Below, piece by piece: positions 43,677 through 52,250 of a stretch of DNA of 64,000 nt. A program made the position numbers and the translations under genes. The stretch's first letter is position 1. The number at the start of each line of letters is the position of its first letter. Location of the stretch: positions 25,122 to 89,121 of the forward strand of contig JBBSQX010000014.1 of assembly GCA_038243605.1 (NCBI GenBank), given 5' to 3'. The DNA is from Terrimesophilobacter sp038243605. GTDB lineage: Bacteria; Actinomycetota; Actinomycetes; Actinomycetales; Microbacteriaceae. The notes under the pieces were generated by a model that made no database searches, was not told the DNA's origin, and was given only the letters and a program-made list of their open reading frames with translations.

Positions 43677-44656
43677 CGCTGCGCCCTCGCTTTCGGGTCG
43701 AGTGCGTCTCGCACAAGTTCGCCCAAAGAAATGAACGCGAACACGGCAATGAAGAGGGCAGCAGACGGGTAGATCAGGGTGAGTGGTGCAGAACGCAGGT
43801 AAACCTGAGCCTGATTGATGTCGTTACCCCACGACATGATGTCGGATCCCAAACCAACGCCGAGGAACGACAGGCTCGCCTCGGCGACGATCGCACCTGC
43901 CAGCGACAGGGTGGTAATGACGATCACGGGGGCAATCGAGTTCGGCAGCACGTGCTTAAGCAGAATCTTGAATCGCGACATGCCTAATGCCGTGGAGGCC
44001 ATCACGAAGTCGGCGTTCTTCACTCTGAAGATCTCCGACCTCAACACTCTCGCTGTAGCTGGCCACGCAAACAGCCCGATCGCAAGCGAAATGCTCCAGA
44101 CACTGCGGTACTGCGAAAGCACCGACATGATGACGACCGCGGCGAGGATGTAAGGAATCGAGAAGAAGATGTCGCCCACTCGGGAGAGCACCGAGTCGAT
44201 CCAGCCGCCGTAGAAGCCAGCGAACGCCCCGAAAACTAAGCCCAGCACCGTGGTCAACGTAATCACGATAAAGCCGACCGCGAGTGAGGTCGAGGCACCG
44301 AAAATCAGCCGAGCATAGATGTCGCATCCCTGCTTCGTGAAGCCGAGAGGATGACCATCTGCTGGGCCGCCATGGCTATTGGCAAGAAAGCATTGGTCGT
44401 TCGGCGGTGTTTGCGTGAACAACCATGGGAACAACGCGATCACTAAGAGCGCCACGATCATGGCCGACGATATCCAAAAAAGTGGACGGCCTTTCAAGTC
44501 TCCCCAGGCGTCAAGCCAAAGATTGCTCTTCTTCTCGGTGACCCTTACGGCGTCAACGCCGAAACTCTCGTCGCCCGTTGACGGTGCGACGAAGTGTGGA
44601 ATCACACTTTTGCTTGCAGAGGGCCCGGTTGCAGTTGGTTCAGTGTTATTTGACAT
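43673..44656 (-). CDS. peptide ABC transporter permease, DppC type
   Basis: This 327-residue inner-membrane permease has an N-terminal cytoplasmic extension of about 65 residues, one helix, then five more with the EAA loop (TASTALGMSRFKILLKHVLPN) that contacts the ATPase. The ATG at 44656 overlaps the DppB end by 11 bases; the longer frame upstream is inside dppB. It forms the channel with DppB. Confidence 0.93.
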   Translation of the reverse strand: MSNNTEPTATGPSASKSVIPHFVAPSTGDESFGVDAVRVTEKKSNLWLDAWGDLKGRPLFWISSAMIVALLVIALFPWLFTQTPPNDQCFLANSHGGPADGHPLGFTKQGCDIYARLIFGASTSLAVGFIVITLTTVLGLVFGAFAGFYGGWIDSVLSRVGDIFFSIPYILAAVVIMSVLSQYRSVWSISLAIGLFAWPATARVLRSEIFRVKNADFVMASTALGMSRFKILLKHVLPNSIAPVIVITTLSLAGAIVAEASLSFLGVGLGSDIMSWGNDINQAQVYLRSAPLTLIYPSAALFIAVFAFISLGELVRDALDPKARAQR

Positions 44657-45575
44657 AGCGAATCCTTGGGTCCAGCAGTCCGTAGAGCAAGTCGACAACG
44701 AGGTTAACAACCAGGTACAGCAGCACCATCACGGTCACAAACGACACGACGGTCGGTCCCTCACCTCGGATGATCGCCTGATAGAGGGTGTTTCCGACAC
44801 CGGGAACGTTGAAGATTCCCTCGGTGATCGTGGCACCAACGAGAAGTACACCAAAGTCAGTCGCCAAGTACGTCACGCTAGGAATAAGCGAGTTGCGCAG
44901 GATATGCACCGGGATGACTCTGCGCCGGCTAAGGCCCTTGCTGTACGCGGTGCGCACGAAGTCTTGGTTCATCGTCTCGAGCGTCGAGGATCGCGTCAGT
45001 CGCATGACTTGCGCGAAGCTCGCTGAGGCGAGCACCACCGCTGGCATGATCAGATCCTGCAGCGGCGCCCCGCTTCCTACCGTGGTTCTGAACCACCCTA
45101 GCCACACACCGAACACATACTGCACGACGAAGGCGGTGACGAAGATAGGGAGTGAGATCAACACGAGGCTCACAGCGAGCGACGAGTTATCGAAGAACTT
45201 TCCCTTGCGAAGACCCGAGATGAGGCCAACAAGAATGCCAGCGATCGTGAGCATCCCCAGGGCCATCGTGGCGAGCTGTGCAGTTACCGGGAAGGTGCGC
45301 TGCAAGATGGCGTTGATTGGTTCGCCGGAGAAGGAGACCCCGAAGTCACCGCGGAAAAGCCCACCGACGTAAAGAAAGTACTGAATGATGAACGGCTGAT
45401 CAAGGTGGTACTGGGCCCGCAGCTGAGCAACAACGGCGGGGTTGGGGGACTTGTCACCGAAGAGGGCGAGAATCGGGTCGCCCGGCATGACAAAGACCAT
45501 GAAGTAGATGAGAAGCGTTGTTCCGAAAAATACCGGAATCGCCTGAAGTATTCGGCGGAAAATATAGAGGGTCAC
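44646..45575 (-). CDS. peptide ABC transporter permease, DppB type
   Basis: This 309-residue permease of six helices has the typical DppB N-terminus (TLYIFRRILQAIPVFFG), MPGDPI in the first periplasmic loop and the EAA loop TAYSKGLSRRRVIPVHILRN. The GTG start at 45575 is preceded by AAGGACG. It is the first gene after a hairpin that separates it from the binding-protein gene. Confidence 0.93.
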   Translation of the reverse strand: MTLYIFRRILQAIPVFFGTTLLIYFMVFVMPGDPILALFGDKSPNPAVVAQLRAQYHLDQPFIIQYFLYVGGLFRGDFGVSFSGEPINAILQRTFPVTAQLATMALGMLTIAGILVGLISGLRKGKFFDNSSLAVSLVLISLPIFVTAFVVQYVFGVWLGWFRTTVGSGAPLQDLIMPAVVLASASFAQVMRLTRSSTLETMNQDFVRTAYSKGLSRRRVIPVHILRNSLIPSVTYLATDFGVLLVGATITEGIFNVPGVGNTLYQAIIRGEGPTVVSFVTVMVLLYLVVNLVVDLLYGLLDPRIRYVK

Positions 45576-45668
45576 GCGGCGTCCTTGCCGATGAGGATCT
45601 CGAAGATCAGGATCATAGATTTCTTGTGATGTGGGAGTCTATACGACGCTACCAGAGCGCAGATGGTA

Positions 45669-45699
45669 CGAGGGGTGACGATGTTCTCGCCACCCCTCG
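45669..45699 (-). terminator. intra-operon hairpin between binding protein and permease
   Basis: CGAGGGGTG (45669-45677) and CACCCCTCG (45691-45699) form a perfect 9-bp stem with a 13-nt loop, 29 nt after the binding-protein stop. Such hairpins commonly stabilise or partly terminate the upstream message so that binding protein exceeds permease. Confidence 0.65.
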
Positions 45700-45727
45700 C
45701 ATTCACCAGTTTATGAAACCAGTGTTA

Positions 45728-47344
45728 CTACTTTTTGGTGATCTCGTAGTACAGCGGAACTGAGTCCCATCCGAACTGCACGTTGGAGACGTCCTTGCCG
45801 AATCCACCCGTCACGTTCGAGTACCACAGCGGCAGCACCGGAAGGTCCTCAAGCAGGATCTCCTGAGCCTTCTGGAAGTCACCGTTCGCTTCATCCAGAT
45901 CCTTAGCCGTGGAGCCAGCCTTCAGCAGCGCGTCGAACTTGGGGTTCGAGTAGTCACCGTCGTTGGATCCCGCGTTGGTTGCGTATAGCGGGCCGAGGAA
46001 GTTGAACAGACCCGGGTAGTCAGCCTGCCATCCGGTACGGAACGCCGTTTCGATCGTACGGTTCGTGATGAGCGTACGGGCTTCCTTGAAGGTCGGGTAC
46101 GGTGCGCCAGCAGCGTCAATACCCAGCGTGTTCTTGACACTGTTCAGAACTGCGTCAACCCATCCCTGGTGCCCACCATCTGCGTTGTACGCGATCTGGA
46201 AGGTACCCGTCCATGGGGCGATAGCGTCGGCCTCAGCCCACAGCTTCTTTGCCTCGTCTGGGTTGAACGCAAGAACCTCTGCGCCCTTGAGCTTGTCAGT
46301 CCAACCGTCAATCACGGGTGAGCTGAAGTCAGACGCCGGCGTGCGAGTTCCCTCGAAGATCACCTTGGTGATTTCTTCACGGTTGATCGACATCGAGATT
46401 GCCTTGCGACGCAGGTTTCCTTCGTCACCGCTGAAGTGCGCGAGGCGCTCCGGGATAGTGAAGGACTGGAAGATCGCTGCAGGCTGGTTCACGGCACGGT
46501 CACCGAGGTCGGCCTCGAACGTCGCGAATGCACTGGTCGGAACGGCATCCAGAACATCGAGGTTGCCACCGAGAAGGTCAGCGTAGCCAGCATCCTGGTT
46601 CTGGTAGAAGACGAACGTGAGTCCGCCATTCTTTGCCTTACGGTCGCCGTTGTAGTCAGGGTTGACTACGAGGTCGATCTTTTCGTTGTGCTTCCAGGCA
46701 CCATCGCCGGCAAGCATGTACGGGCCGTTACCGATCGGGTTCTGTCCGAACGCCTCGATGTCATCCCACGCCGACTTTGGCAGCGGCTGGAATGCGGAGT
46801 AGCCAAGACGCAGCGGGAAGTCCGCAAGCGCCGACGAGAGCTTGATGGTGAAGGTGGTGTCGTCGACAACCTTCAGTCCGCTGAGCTCGGTGTCGTCGTC
46901 GTAGCTGAAGCCTTCGATGTCTTCAAAGAAGTAGCTGGAGAGCTGCGCGTTGCTAGCAAGTGCGCCATAGTTCCAGGCCTTCACGAAGCTGTCTGCGTCG
47001 ACAGGGTCACCGTTGGTGAACTTGAGGTCTGGCTTGATCTTGACCGTGAACGTGATGTTGTCGTCGGTCTTGATCGACTCTGCGGCATCGTTGTGTGCCG
47101 CACCCTTGCCGTCGTAGTAGACCAGACCGGCAAAGATCGAGTTGAGGATCTTTCCGCCACCAACCTCGTTGGTGTTGGTCGGGATCAGCGGGTTCTGGGG
47201 CTCAGAGCTGTTCGCCGTGATGATCGCTGTAGCGTCACCGTCGTTGGTGCTGCCTGAGTCGTCTGCCGGGGTGCACCCGGTCAGGGCCATGGCTGAAACG
47301 AGTGCGATTGCTCCCGCTGCCATTCCGATACGTCTGAATTTCAC
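45728..47344 (-). CDS. ABC transporter substrate-binding lipoprotein (family 5)
   Basis: This 538-residue secreted lipoprotein has a lipobox ALTGC (Cys about 24) and a full SBP_bac_5 domain (FTVKIKPDLKFTNGDPVDADSFV, DYSNPKFDALL). It is a DppA/OppA-like peptide receptor and the first gene of the importer operon. The GTG start at 47344 has a strong AGGAGGT. A stem-loop after its stop may raise its mRNA level above the permeases. Confidence 0.92.
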   Translation of the reverse strand: MKFRRIGMAAGAIALVSAMALTGCTPADDSGSTNDGDATAIITANSSEPQNPLIPTNTNEVGGGKILNSIFAGLVYYDGKGAAHNDAAESIKTDDNITFTVKIKPDLKFTNGDPVDADSFVKAWNYGALASNAQLSSYFFEDIEGFSYDDDTELSGLKVVDDTTFTIKLSSALADFPLRLGYSAFQPLPKSAWDDIEAFGQNPIGNGPYMLAGDGAWKHNEKIDLVVNPDYNGDRKAKNGGLTFVFYQNQDAGYADLLGGNLDVLDAVPTSAFATFEADLGDRAVNQPAAIFQSFTIPERLAHFSGDEGNLRRKAISMSINREEITKVIFEGTRTPASDFSSPVIDGWTDKLKGAEVLAFNPDEAKKLWAEADAIAPWTGTFQIAYNADGGHQGWVDAVLNSVKNTLGIDAAGAPYPTFKEARTLITNRTIETAFRTGWQADYPGLFNFLGPLYATNAGSNDGDYSNPKFDALLKAGSTAKDLDEANGDFQKAQEILLEDLPVLPLWYSNVTGGFGKDVSNVQFGWDSVPLYYEITKK

Positions 47345-47374
47345 TGTACCTCCTGTGGAAGATGGATGAGTCAG

Positions 47375-47390
47375 GAACGATTAATTGTTC
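47375..47390. promoter_or_regulatory. imperfect palindrome upstream of the peptide importer operon
   Basis: GAACGATTAATTGTTC is self-complementary at 14 of 16 positions and lies between a TAGTAT -10-like box (minus strand, 47408-47413) and the Shine-Dalgarno of the first gene. It could be a repressor site. No regulator is linked. The rest of the 47345-47587 gap shows nothing else I can support. Confidence 0.35.
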
Positions 47391-47587
47391 GTATCCTGCC
47401 CCGCTCGATACTAAGAGAACTTCCCTGCAACACCCCTGTCCTAGGGCCAGAGGAAACACAATCGTTATCCGCCGCGTCGCTTCCACATCTACTAGTCGGC
47501 ACAGAAGCCAGCGAAATTCGATCGGTGGGTAACACCATTGAGGTCGCCCTGTGACCATGGGGAGTTTGCACGCGTAGCATCGGAACC

Positions 47588-48031
47588 ATGCCGTCCACAA
47601 CTTTGACCCCGTACGAACGCGCAACCCTCATCTACGACGGTGATTGCGGTTTCTGCACGAGTGCAGTGCATTGGCTGGAACGCAACCTCCCCATCATGCC
47701 AAAATCCACGCCGTTTCAGTGGGCAGCACTCGAGGAATTCGGGCTTACCCGGGAAGAGGCCACTGAGCGCGTGTGGGTTGTCATCGCTGAGCAATCCGGC
47801 GCAGGCGGTCCCTCCGACGGCGATTCAGAGCTGCTCCACCAGTACGGCGGCTACCTGGCGATCTCGGTGATCCTGCGACACCAACCGCATCTCGGATGGC
47901 GTTTTCTCGGGATACTTCTCGACACGCCACCCTTCTCCGTTGTCGCTGGACTTGGATATTCCCTCACCGCTCGATTCCGGTACCTGCTTCCGGGAGGTAC
48001 CCCCGCGTGCAAAATGCGACCGGCTCCGTGA
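47588..48031 (+). CDS. DCC-family (DUF393) thiol-disulfide oxidoreductase-like protein
   Basis: This 147-residue protein begins with IYDGDCGFCTSAVHWL, the DxDCGFC signature of the DUF393/DCC family with a CxxC pair. Family members are proposed thiol-disulfide oxidoreductases; evidence is limited. The ATG at 47588 lies 7 nt after a TAGCAT -10 box, so leaderless. It overlaps the CPBP gene by GTGA. Confidence 0.88.
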   Translation: MPSTTLTPYERATLIYDGDCGFCTSAVHWLERNLPIMPKSTPFQWAALEEFGLTREEATERVWVVIAEQSGAGGPSDGDSELLHQYGGYLAISVILRHQPHLGWRFLGILLDTPPFSVVAGLGYSLTARFRYLLPGGTPACKMRPAP

Positions 48032-48804
48032 GCGAGCCGTTGGCGCTCGACCTTGGGAGGATGAATAAACGCAGGCTGTGGAGCGAAGTGCTCATCGTTC
48101 TTGGGCTGTCGCTCGGGATGTCCGCTGTGTACTCAATTGTGTCAATTGTTGAGCGTACAACTCGGCAGACCTCACTTTCACAGCAAACGGCGACGCTCAA
48201 TCAATCTGTCACTCAACGCGAATACTTCGACCTGATCTACCAGTTTCTTTCGGTCTTCTCTAATCTGGTACCTGTCGCGCTAGTGGCATTTTTACTCTGG
48301 AAAGCGACACGTCCACACCTCAGCGCACTCGGAATAGACTTTCAGCGCCCAGCCAAGGATGCTGCATCGGGGCTCGCGCTCGCCCTCGTCATCGGCGTTC
48401 CCGGCATCGCTCTCTACCTGCTCGGTCGCGACTTCGGCATCACGGTGAACGTGATCCCTACAGGTCTCAACGAACACTGGTGGACGATCCCCATACTGTT
48501 GCTTTCTGCCGCACGCTCGGGGATCACAGAAGAAGTCATCGTCATCGGATACCTTTTCTCTCGATTAGGCACTCTCGGCTACGGCCGCTGGATCATCATC
48601 ATCAGCGCAGCACTGCTTCGCGGCTCGTACCACCTCTACCAGGGGTTCGGCGCGTTCATTGGAAACTTTGCCATGGGTCTGCTGTTCGGATGGCTCTACA
48701 CGCGTTACAAGCGACTGCTTCCGCTCGTCATTGCGCACTTTCTCATCGACGCCGCCGTTTTTGTGGGTTATCCCTGGGCTGCTGCGACGTTTAGCTGGTT
48801 GTAG
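48028..48804 (+). CDS. CPBP-family intramembrane protease-like protein
   Basis: This 258-residue protein of about seven to eight helices has CPBP/Abi motif 1 as EEVIVIGYL (canonical EExxxRG; here Ile replaces Arg), motif 2 in LLRGSYHLYQG and motif 3 around IAHFLIDA. The Glu pair and both His are kept, so protease activity is possible. Such proteins process membrane substrates or modulate immunity and prenyl pathways. The GTG at 48028 overlaps the preceding stop as GTGA. Confidence 0.82.
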   Translation: MSEPLALDLGRMNKRRLWSEVLIVLGLSLGMSAVYSIVSIVERTTRQTSLSQQTATLNQSVTQREYFDLIYQFLSVFSNLVPVALVAFLLWKATRPHLSALGIDFQRPAKDAASGLALALVIGVPGIALYLLGRDFGITVNVIPTGLNEHWWTIPILLLSAARSGITEEVIVIGYLFSRLGTLGYGRWIIIISAALLRGSYHLYQGFGAFIGNFAMGLLFGWLYTRYKRLLPLVIAHFLIDAAVFVGYPWAAATFSWL

Positions 48805-48823
48805 TACTCAGCTCTTCGTCGCG

Positions 48824-48963
48824 CCCTGAGGCTCTCAAAGGGAAAACCGGCCAATACTGTTCCCTTCGAGAGCCTCAGGGAGTGGAATAACCACGAGAGC
48901 CTCAGGGAGCGGTACAGCTACGAGAGCCGGAGGGAGCGGCGACAAAGTTCCGCTCCCTCAGCG
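48824..48963. repeat. composite repeat element, family 2
   Basis: A 21-bp inverted repeat with one mismatch (48824-48844 and 48860-48880, 15-nt loop) is followed by three direct units starting CGAGAGCC at 48867, 48894 and 48921, an exact 27-bp period. It closes with CCGCTCCCTCAG (48950-48961), inverted relative to the units. It fills the gap between the convergent CPBP and gcvP genes. A related copy lies at 11695-11800. Confidence 0.8.
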
Positions 48964-48968
48964 CGCAC

Positions 48969-51863
48969 CTATACCTCGAACGCCTCAGGCGGCGGGCACG
49001 CGCACACAAGGTTGCGGTCCCCGTACGCCTGATCAACACGACGAACTGGCGGCCAGTACTTGTTGCGCAGGAGAGACGCCACCGGGTAGGTGGCCTGCTC
49101 GCGCGAATACGCGTGATCCCACTCCCCCACGATGACTGAGCGCGCGGTATGCGGCGCGTTGTGAAGCGGGTTGTCGTCGGCCGGCCACGTGCCAGAGCCC
49201 ACAGCATCCGCTTCTTGCCTAATAGTGATCATCGCAGTCACGAAACGCTCGAGCTCGTCGAGGTCTTCGCTCTCGGTTGGCTCGATCATGAGCGTGCCGG
49301 GAACCGGGAATGACATTGTCGGCGCGTGGAAGCCGTAGTCGATGAGCCGCTTAGCCACGTCATCTACCGTGACACCCGTGGCTTCGGTGAGCGGACGCAG
49401 GTCGAGAATGCACTCGTGCGCGACAAGACCGTTCTCACCGGCGTAGAGCAAGGGGTAGTGATCCCGAAGTCGAGCGGCCAGATAGTTCGCAGCGAGCACT
49501 GCAGCACCCGTTGCGTCTTTCAAGCCTTCAGCACCCATCATGCGGATGTACGCCCACGTGATCGGGAGAATGCTTGGGCTGCCGTATGGTGCAGCAGAAA
49601 CGGGGCTGTTGCCCTTATTGCGCTGCGACATCGGGTGCTTGGGTAGGAACGGCTCAAGGTGCGACTTCGCCGCCACTGGTCCAACACCTGGGCCACCGCC
49701 ACCGTGAGGTATGCAGAACGTCTTGTGCAAGTTCAGGTGCGAGACATCGCCACCGAACTCGCCAAAGCGCGCGTACCCGAGCAGCGCGTTGAGGTTCGCA
49801 CCATCGATGTAGACCTGCCCACCCGCCTCGTGCACGGCATCCGTAATTGCACGGATCTCCTGCTCGTACACACCATGCGTGGACGGGTAGGTGACCATCA
49901 GTGCCGCAAGGTTGTCGGCGTGCTCAGCGATCTTCGCCCGCACGTCATCGAGGTCAACGTTGCCCAGGTCGTCGCACGCGGTCACAACGACGCGCATACC
50001 AGCCAGTACCGCGCTCGCAGCGTTCGTTCCGTGAGCGCTCGACGGGATTAGGCAGACTCTGCGGTTGTTATCACCGCGTGAGCGATGGTACCCACGGATC
50101 GCGAGCAGTCCTGCGAGCTCGCCCTGACTACCAGCGTTCGGCTGCAGCGACACAGAGTCGTACCCGGTGACATCTGCGAGCCAGCCTTCCAGCTGCTCAA
50201 TGAGGTCGAGGTAACCCTCAACGTCACTCTCTGGCGCGAACGGGTGAATCCCCGCGAACTCGGGCCAGCTCACAGCCTCCATCTCCGTGGCAGCATTCAA
50301 CTTCATGGTGCACGAGCCGAGCGGAATCATGCCGCGATCTAGCGCGTAATCCTTGTCAGCGAGGTACTTGAGATAGCGCATCATGCTCGTTTCGGAGCGG
50401 TGCGTGTTGAACACCGGATGCGTCATGTACTCGCTCGTGCGCAGAAGGCCCTGAGGAATCCAGCCACTCAACTCACTGTGGCCGGGCCCCGTGCCCTCGA
50501 GCGTGTCGCGGTCAGCGCCAAGTACTGCTGCTACCGCAAGCAAATCATCTCTGCTTGTCGTTTCATCGACTGACAGCTGAACTCGGTTGTCATCCACCTT
50601 GTGGAACAGATAACCCGCCTCGTAGGCGCGCTTCACGAGGTCGTCAGCACTGCGATCCGTTTCTAACGTCAACGTGTCGAAATAGTTTCCGTGAACGATC
50701 GTGTGACCACCATCGGTTGCCGCATCGGCAAGAAAACGCGCAGAAGACGTCACGCGCTCAGCGATAGTCTTGAGACCGGCCGGCCCGTGATACACCGCAT
50801 ACATTCCGGCCATGACAGCAAGCAGAACTTGCGCAGTGCAGATGTTAGATGTCGCCTTCTCGCGGCGGATGTGCTGCTCGCGCACCTGCAAAGTGAGCCG
50901 GTATGCCTGGTGACCTTCAGCGTCTTTTGACACTCCGATAAGGCGCCCGGGCATCTGGCGCACGAGATTAGCTCGCACGGCCATGTAGCCCGCGTGCGGG
51001 CCACCAAAGCCCATGGGAACACCAAAGCGCTGCGATGAACCAACCACGACATCCGCGCCAAGCTCACCAGGAGACCTGAGAAGTGTCAACGCCAAAAGGT
51101 CCGAGGCGACCACTGCGAGCGCGCCCTGCTCACGGGAAGCTGCAATGACCGATTCTGGGTCCCATATGCGACCAGAGGCACCCGGGTATTGAATGAACAC
51201 GCCGAAGTGCTCTGGAAGCTCATCGCTTCCGTCGGCGGCGTGCCCGAACGATGACTCGACAAGTTCGATGTCCAGCGCTTCAGCGCGATGTGCGAGCAAC
51301 GCCTTCGTCTGCGGAAGTGCGTCTGCGTCAACCACGAAAACCGCTGACTCAACTTTTGAGGCGCGGCGCGCGAGGAGCATTGCCTCAACAACCGCGGTGG
51401 ACTCGTCGAGCATCGACGAGTTAGCGGTGTCGAGACCAGTGAGGTCAGCAACCATCGTCTGGAAGTTGATAAGCGCTTCAAGCCTGCCTTGCGAGATTTC
51501 TGGCTGGTACGGCGTGTAGGCGGTGTACCAGCTTGGGTTCTCGAGCACGTTGCGCTTGATGACAGCAGGGGTGATCGTGTCGTAGTAACCGAGCCCGATC
51601 ATGGACCGATTGACGTGGTTGCGGTTGGCATACTCACGCAGTTCAAAGATCGCTTCACGCTCTGTCGCTGCGGGTGGCAGAACAGAGGCGGCATCCTCAA
51701 TCAGAATCGAGTCTGGCACTGCTGCTTCGACCAATTCAGACACCGACGTGTAGCCGAGAGTCTTGAGCATGGTCGCCTGGGCGTCTGGACCAGTACCGAT
51801 GTGTCGTTGGGCGAACTCACCGAACGGCGTGAAGCTCGATGGTGCCACAGGCGACGTTGCCAT
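48969..51863 (-). CDS. gcvP: glycine dehydrogenase (decarboxylating), P-protein
   Basis: This 964-residue homodimeric-type P-protein carries both halves in one chain. The PLP lysine is in HLNLHKTFCIPHGGGGPG; the N-terminal half has GLGYYDTITPAVI and PYQPEISQGRLE. It decarboxylates glycine and transfers aminomethyl to GcvH lipoate. It is the third gene of gcvTHP, with a TAATG overlap to gcvH, and comes under the upstream glycine riboswitch. Confidence 0.96.
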   Translation of the reverse strand: MATSPVAPSSFTPFGEFAQRHIGTGPDAQATMLKTLGYTSVSELVEAAVPDSILIEDAASVLPPAATEREAIFELREYANRNHVNRSMIGLGYYDTITPAVIKRNVLENPSWYTAYTPYQPEISQGRLEALINFQTMVADLTGLDTANSSMLDESTAVVEAMLLARRASKVESAVFVVDADALPQTKALLAHRAEALDIELVESSFGHAADGSDELPEHFGVFIQYPGASGRIWDPESVIAASREQGALAVVASDLLALTLLRSPGELGADVVVGSSQRFGVPMGFGGPHAGYMAVRANLVRQMPGRLIGVSKDAEGHQAYRLTLQVREQHIRREKATSNICTAQVLLAVMAGMYAVYHGPAGLKTIAERVTSSARFLADAATDGGHTIVHGNYFDTLTLETDRSADDLVKRAYEAGYLFHKVDDNRVQLSVDETTSRDDLLAVAAVLGADRDTLEGTGPGHSELSGWIPQGLLRTSEYMTHPVFNTHRSETSMMRYLKYLADKDYALDRGMIPLGSCTMKLNAATEMEAVSWPEFAGIHPFAPESDVEGYLDLIEQLEGWLADVTGYDSVSLQPNAGSQGELAGLLAIRGYHRSRGDNNRRVCLIPSSAHGTNAASAVLAGMRVVVTACDDLGNVDLDDVRAKIAEHADNLAALMVTYPSTHGVYEQEIRAITDAVHEAGGQVYIDGANLNALLGYARFGEFGGDVSHLNLHKTFCIPHGGGGPGVGPVAAKSHLEPFLPKHPMSQRNKGNSPVSAAPYGSPSILPITWAYIRMMGAEGLKDATGAAVLAANYLAARLRDHYPLLYAGENGLVAHECILDLRPLTEATGVTVDDVAKRLIDYGFHAPTMSFPVPGTLMIEPTESEDLDELERFVTAMITIRQEADAVGSGTWPADDNPLHNAPHTARSVIVGEWDHAYSREQATYPVASLLRNKYWPPVRRVDQAYGDRNLVCACPPPEAFEV

Positions 51864-52249
51864 TATTCCCCTACCAGCGCGCTGTATGCGTCGAAGGTCA
51901 TGAACTCTGCTGCGTCGAAGACGGAAGCATCCGCAACCTCTAGCTTGATCATCCAGCCCCCACCGAAGGGGTCTTCATTGACCAGCTCTGGCTTGTCAAC
52001 GACAGCGGAGTTCGCCTCGGTGACGGTGCCGTTGACGGGAGCAAACAGCTCTCCAACGGATTTGGTCGACTCGATCTCGCCGACGACCTTTCCGGCCTGC
52101 ACAGTTGCTCCCACTTTGGGGAGTTCAACGAACACCACGTCGCCGAGCTTGTCTGCGGCGAAGTCGGTGATGCCGATCGTGGCCGTGGTACCCACGATGT
52201 CGAGCCATTCGTGCTCGGCCGTGTACTTGCGGTCAGTCTTGTCAGCCAT
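51863..52249 (-). CDS. gcvH: glycine cleavage system H protein
   Basis: This 128-residue lipoyl carrier has the modified lysine in VVGEIESTKSVGEL (about residue 62). It shuttles the aminomethyl group between P, T and L proteins. The ATG at 52249 starts 1 nt after the gcvT stop and gives the standard N-terminus ADKTDRKYTAEHEWL; the longer open frame upstream belongs to gcvT. Confidence 0.96.
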   Translation of the reverse strand: MADKTDRKYTAEHEWLDIVGTTATIGITDFAADKLGDVVFVELPKVGATVQAGKVVGEIESTKSVGELFAPVNGTVTEANSAVVDKPELVNEDPFGGGWMIKLEVADASVFDAAEFMTFDAYSALVGE

Positions 52250-52250
52250 G

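Noticed and set aside
48867..48939. Three direct repeats with a regular 27-base period, considered as a small CRISPR array
   Set aside because: The gaps between the 19-base cores are only 8 bases, too short for spacers; no cas genes are nearby; and the units are part of a larger inverted element.
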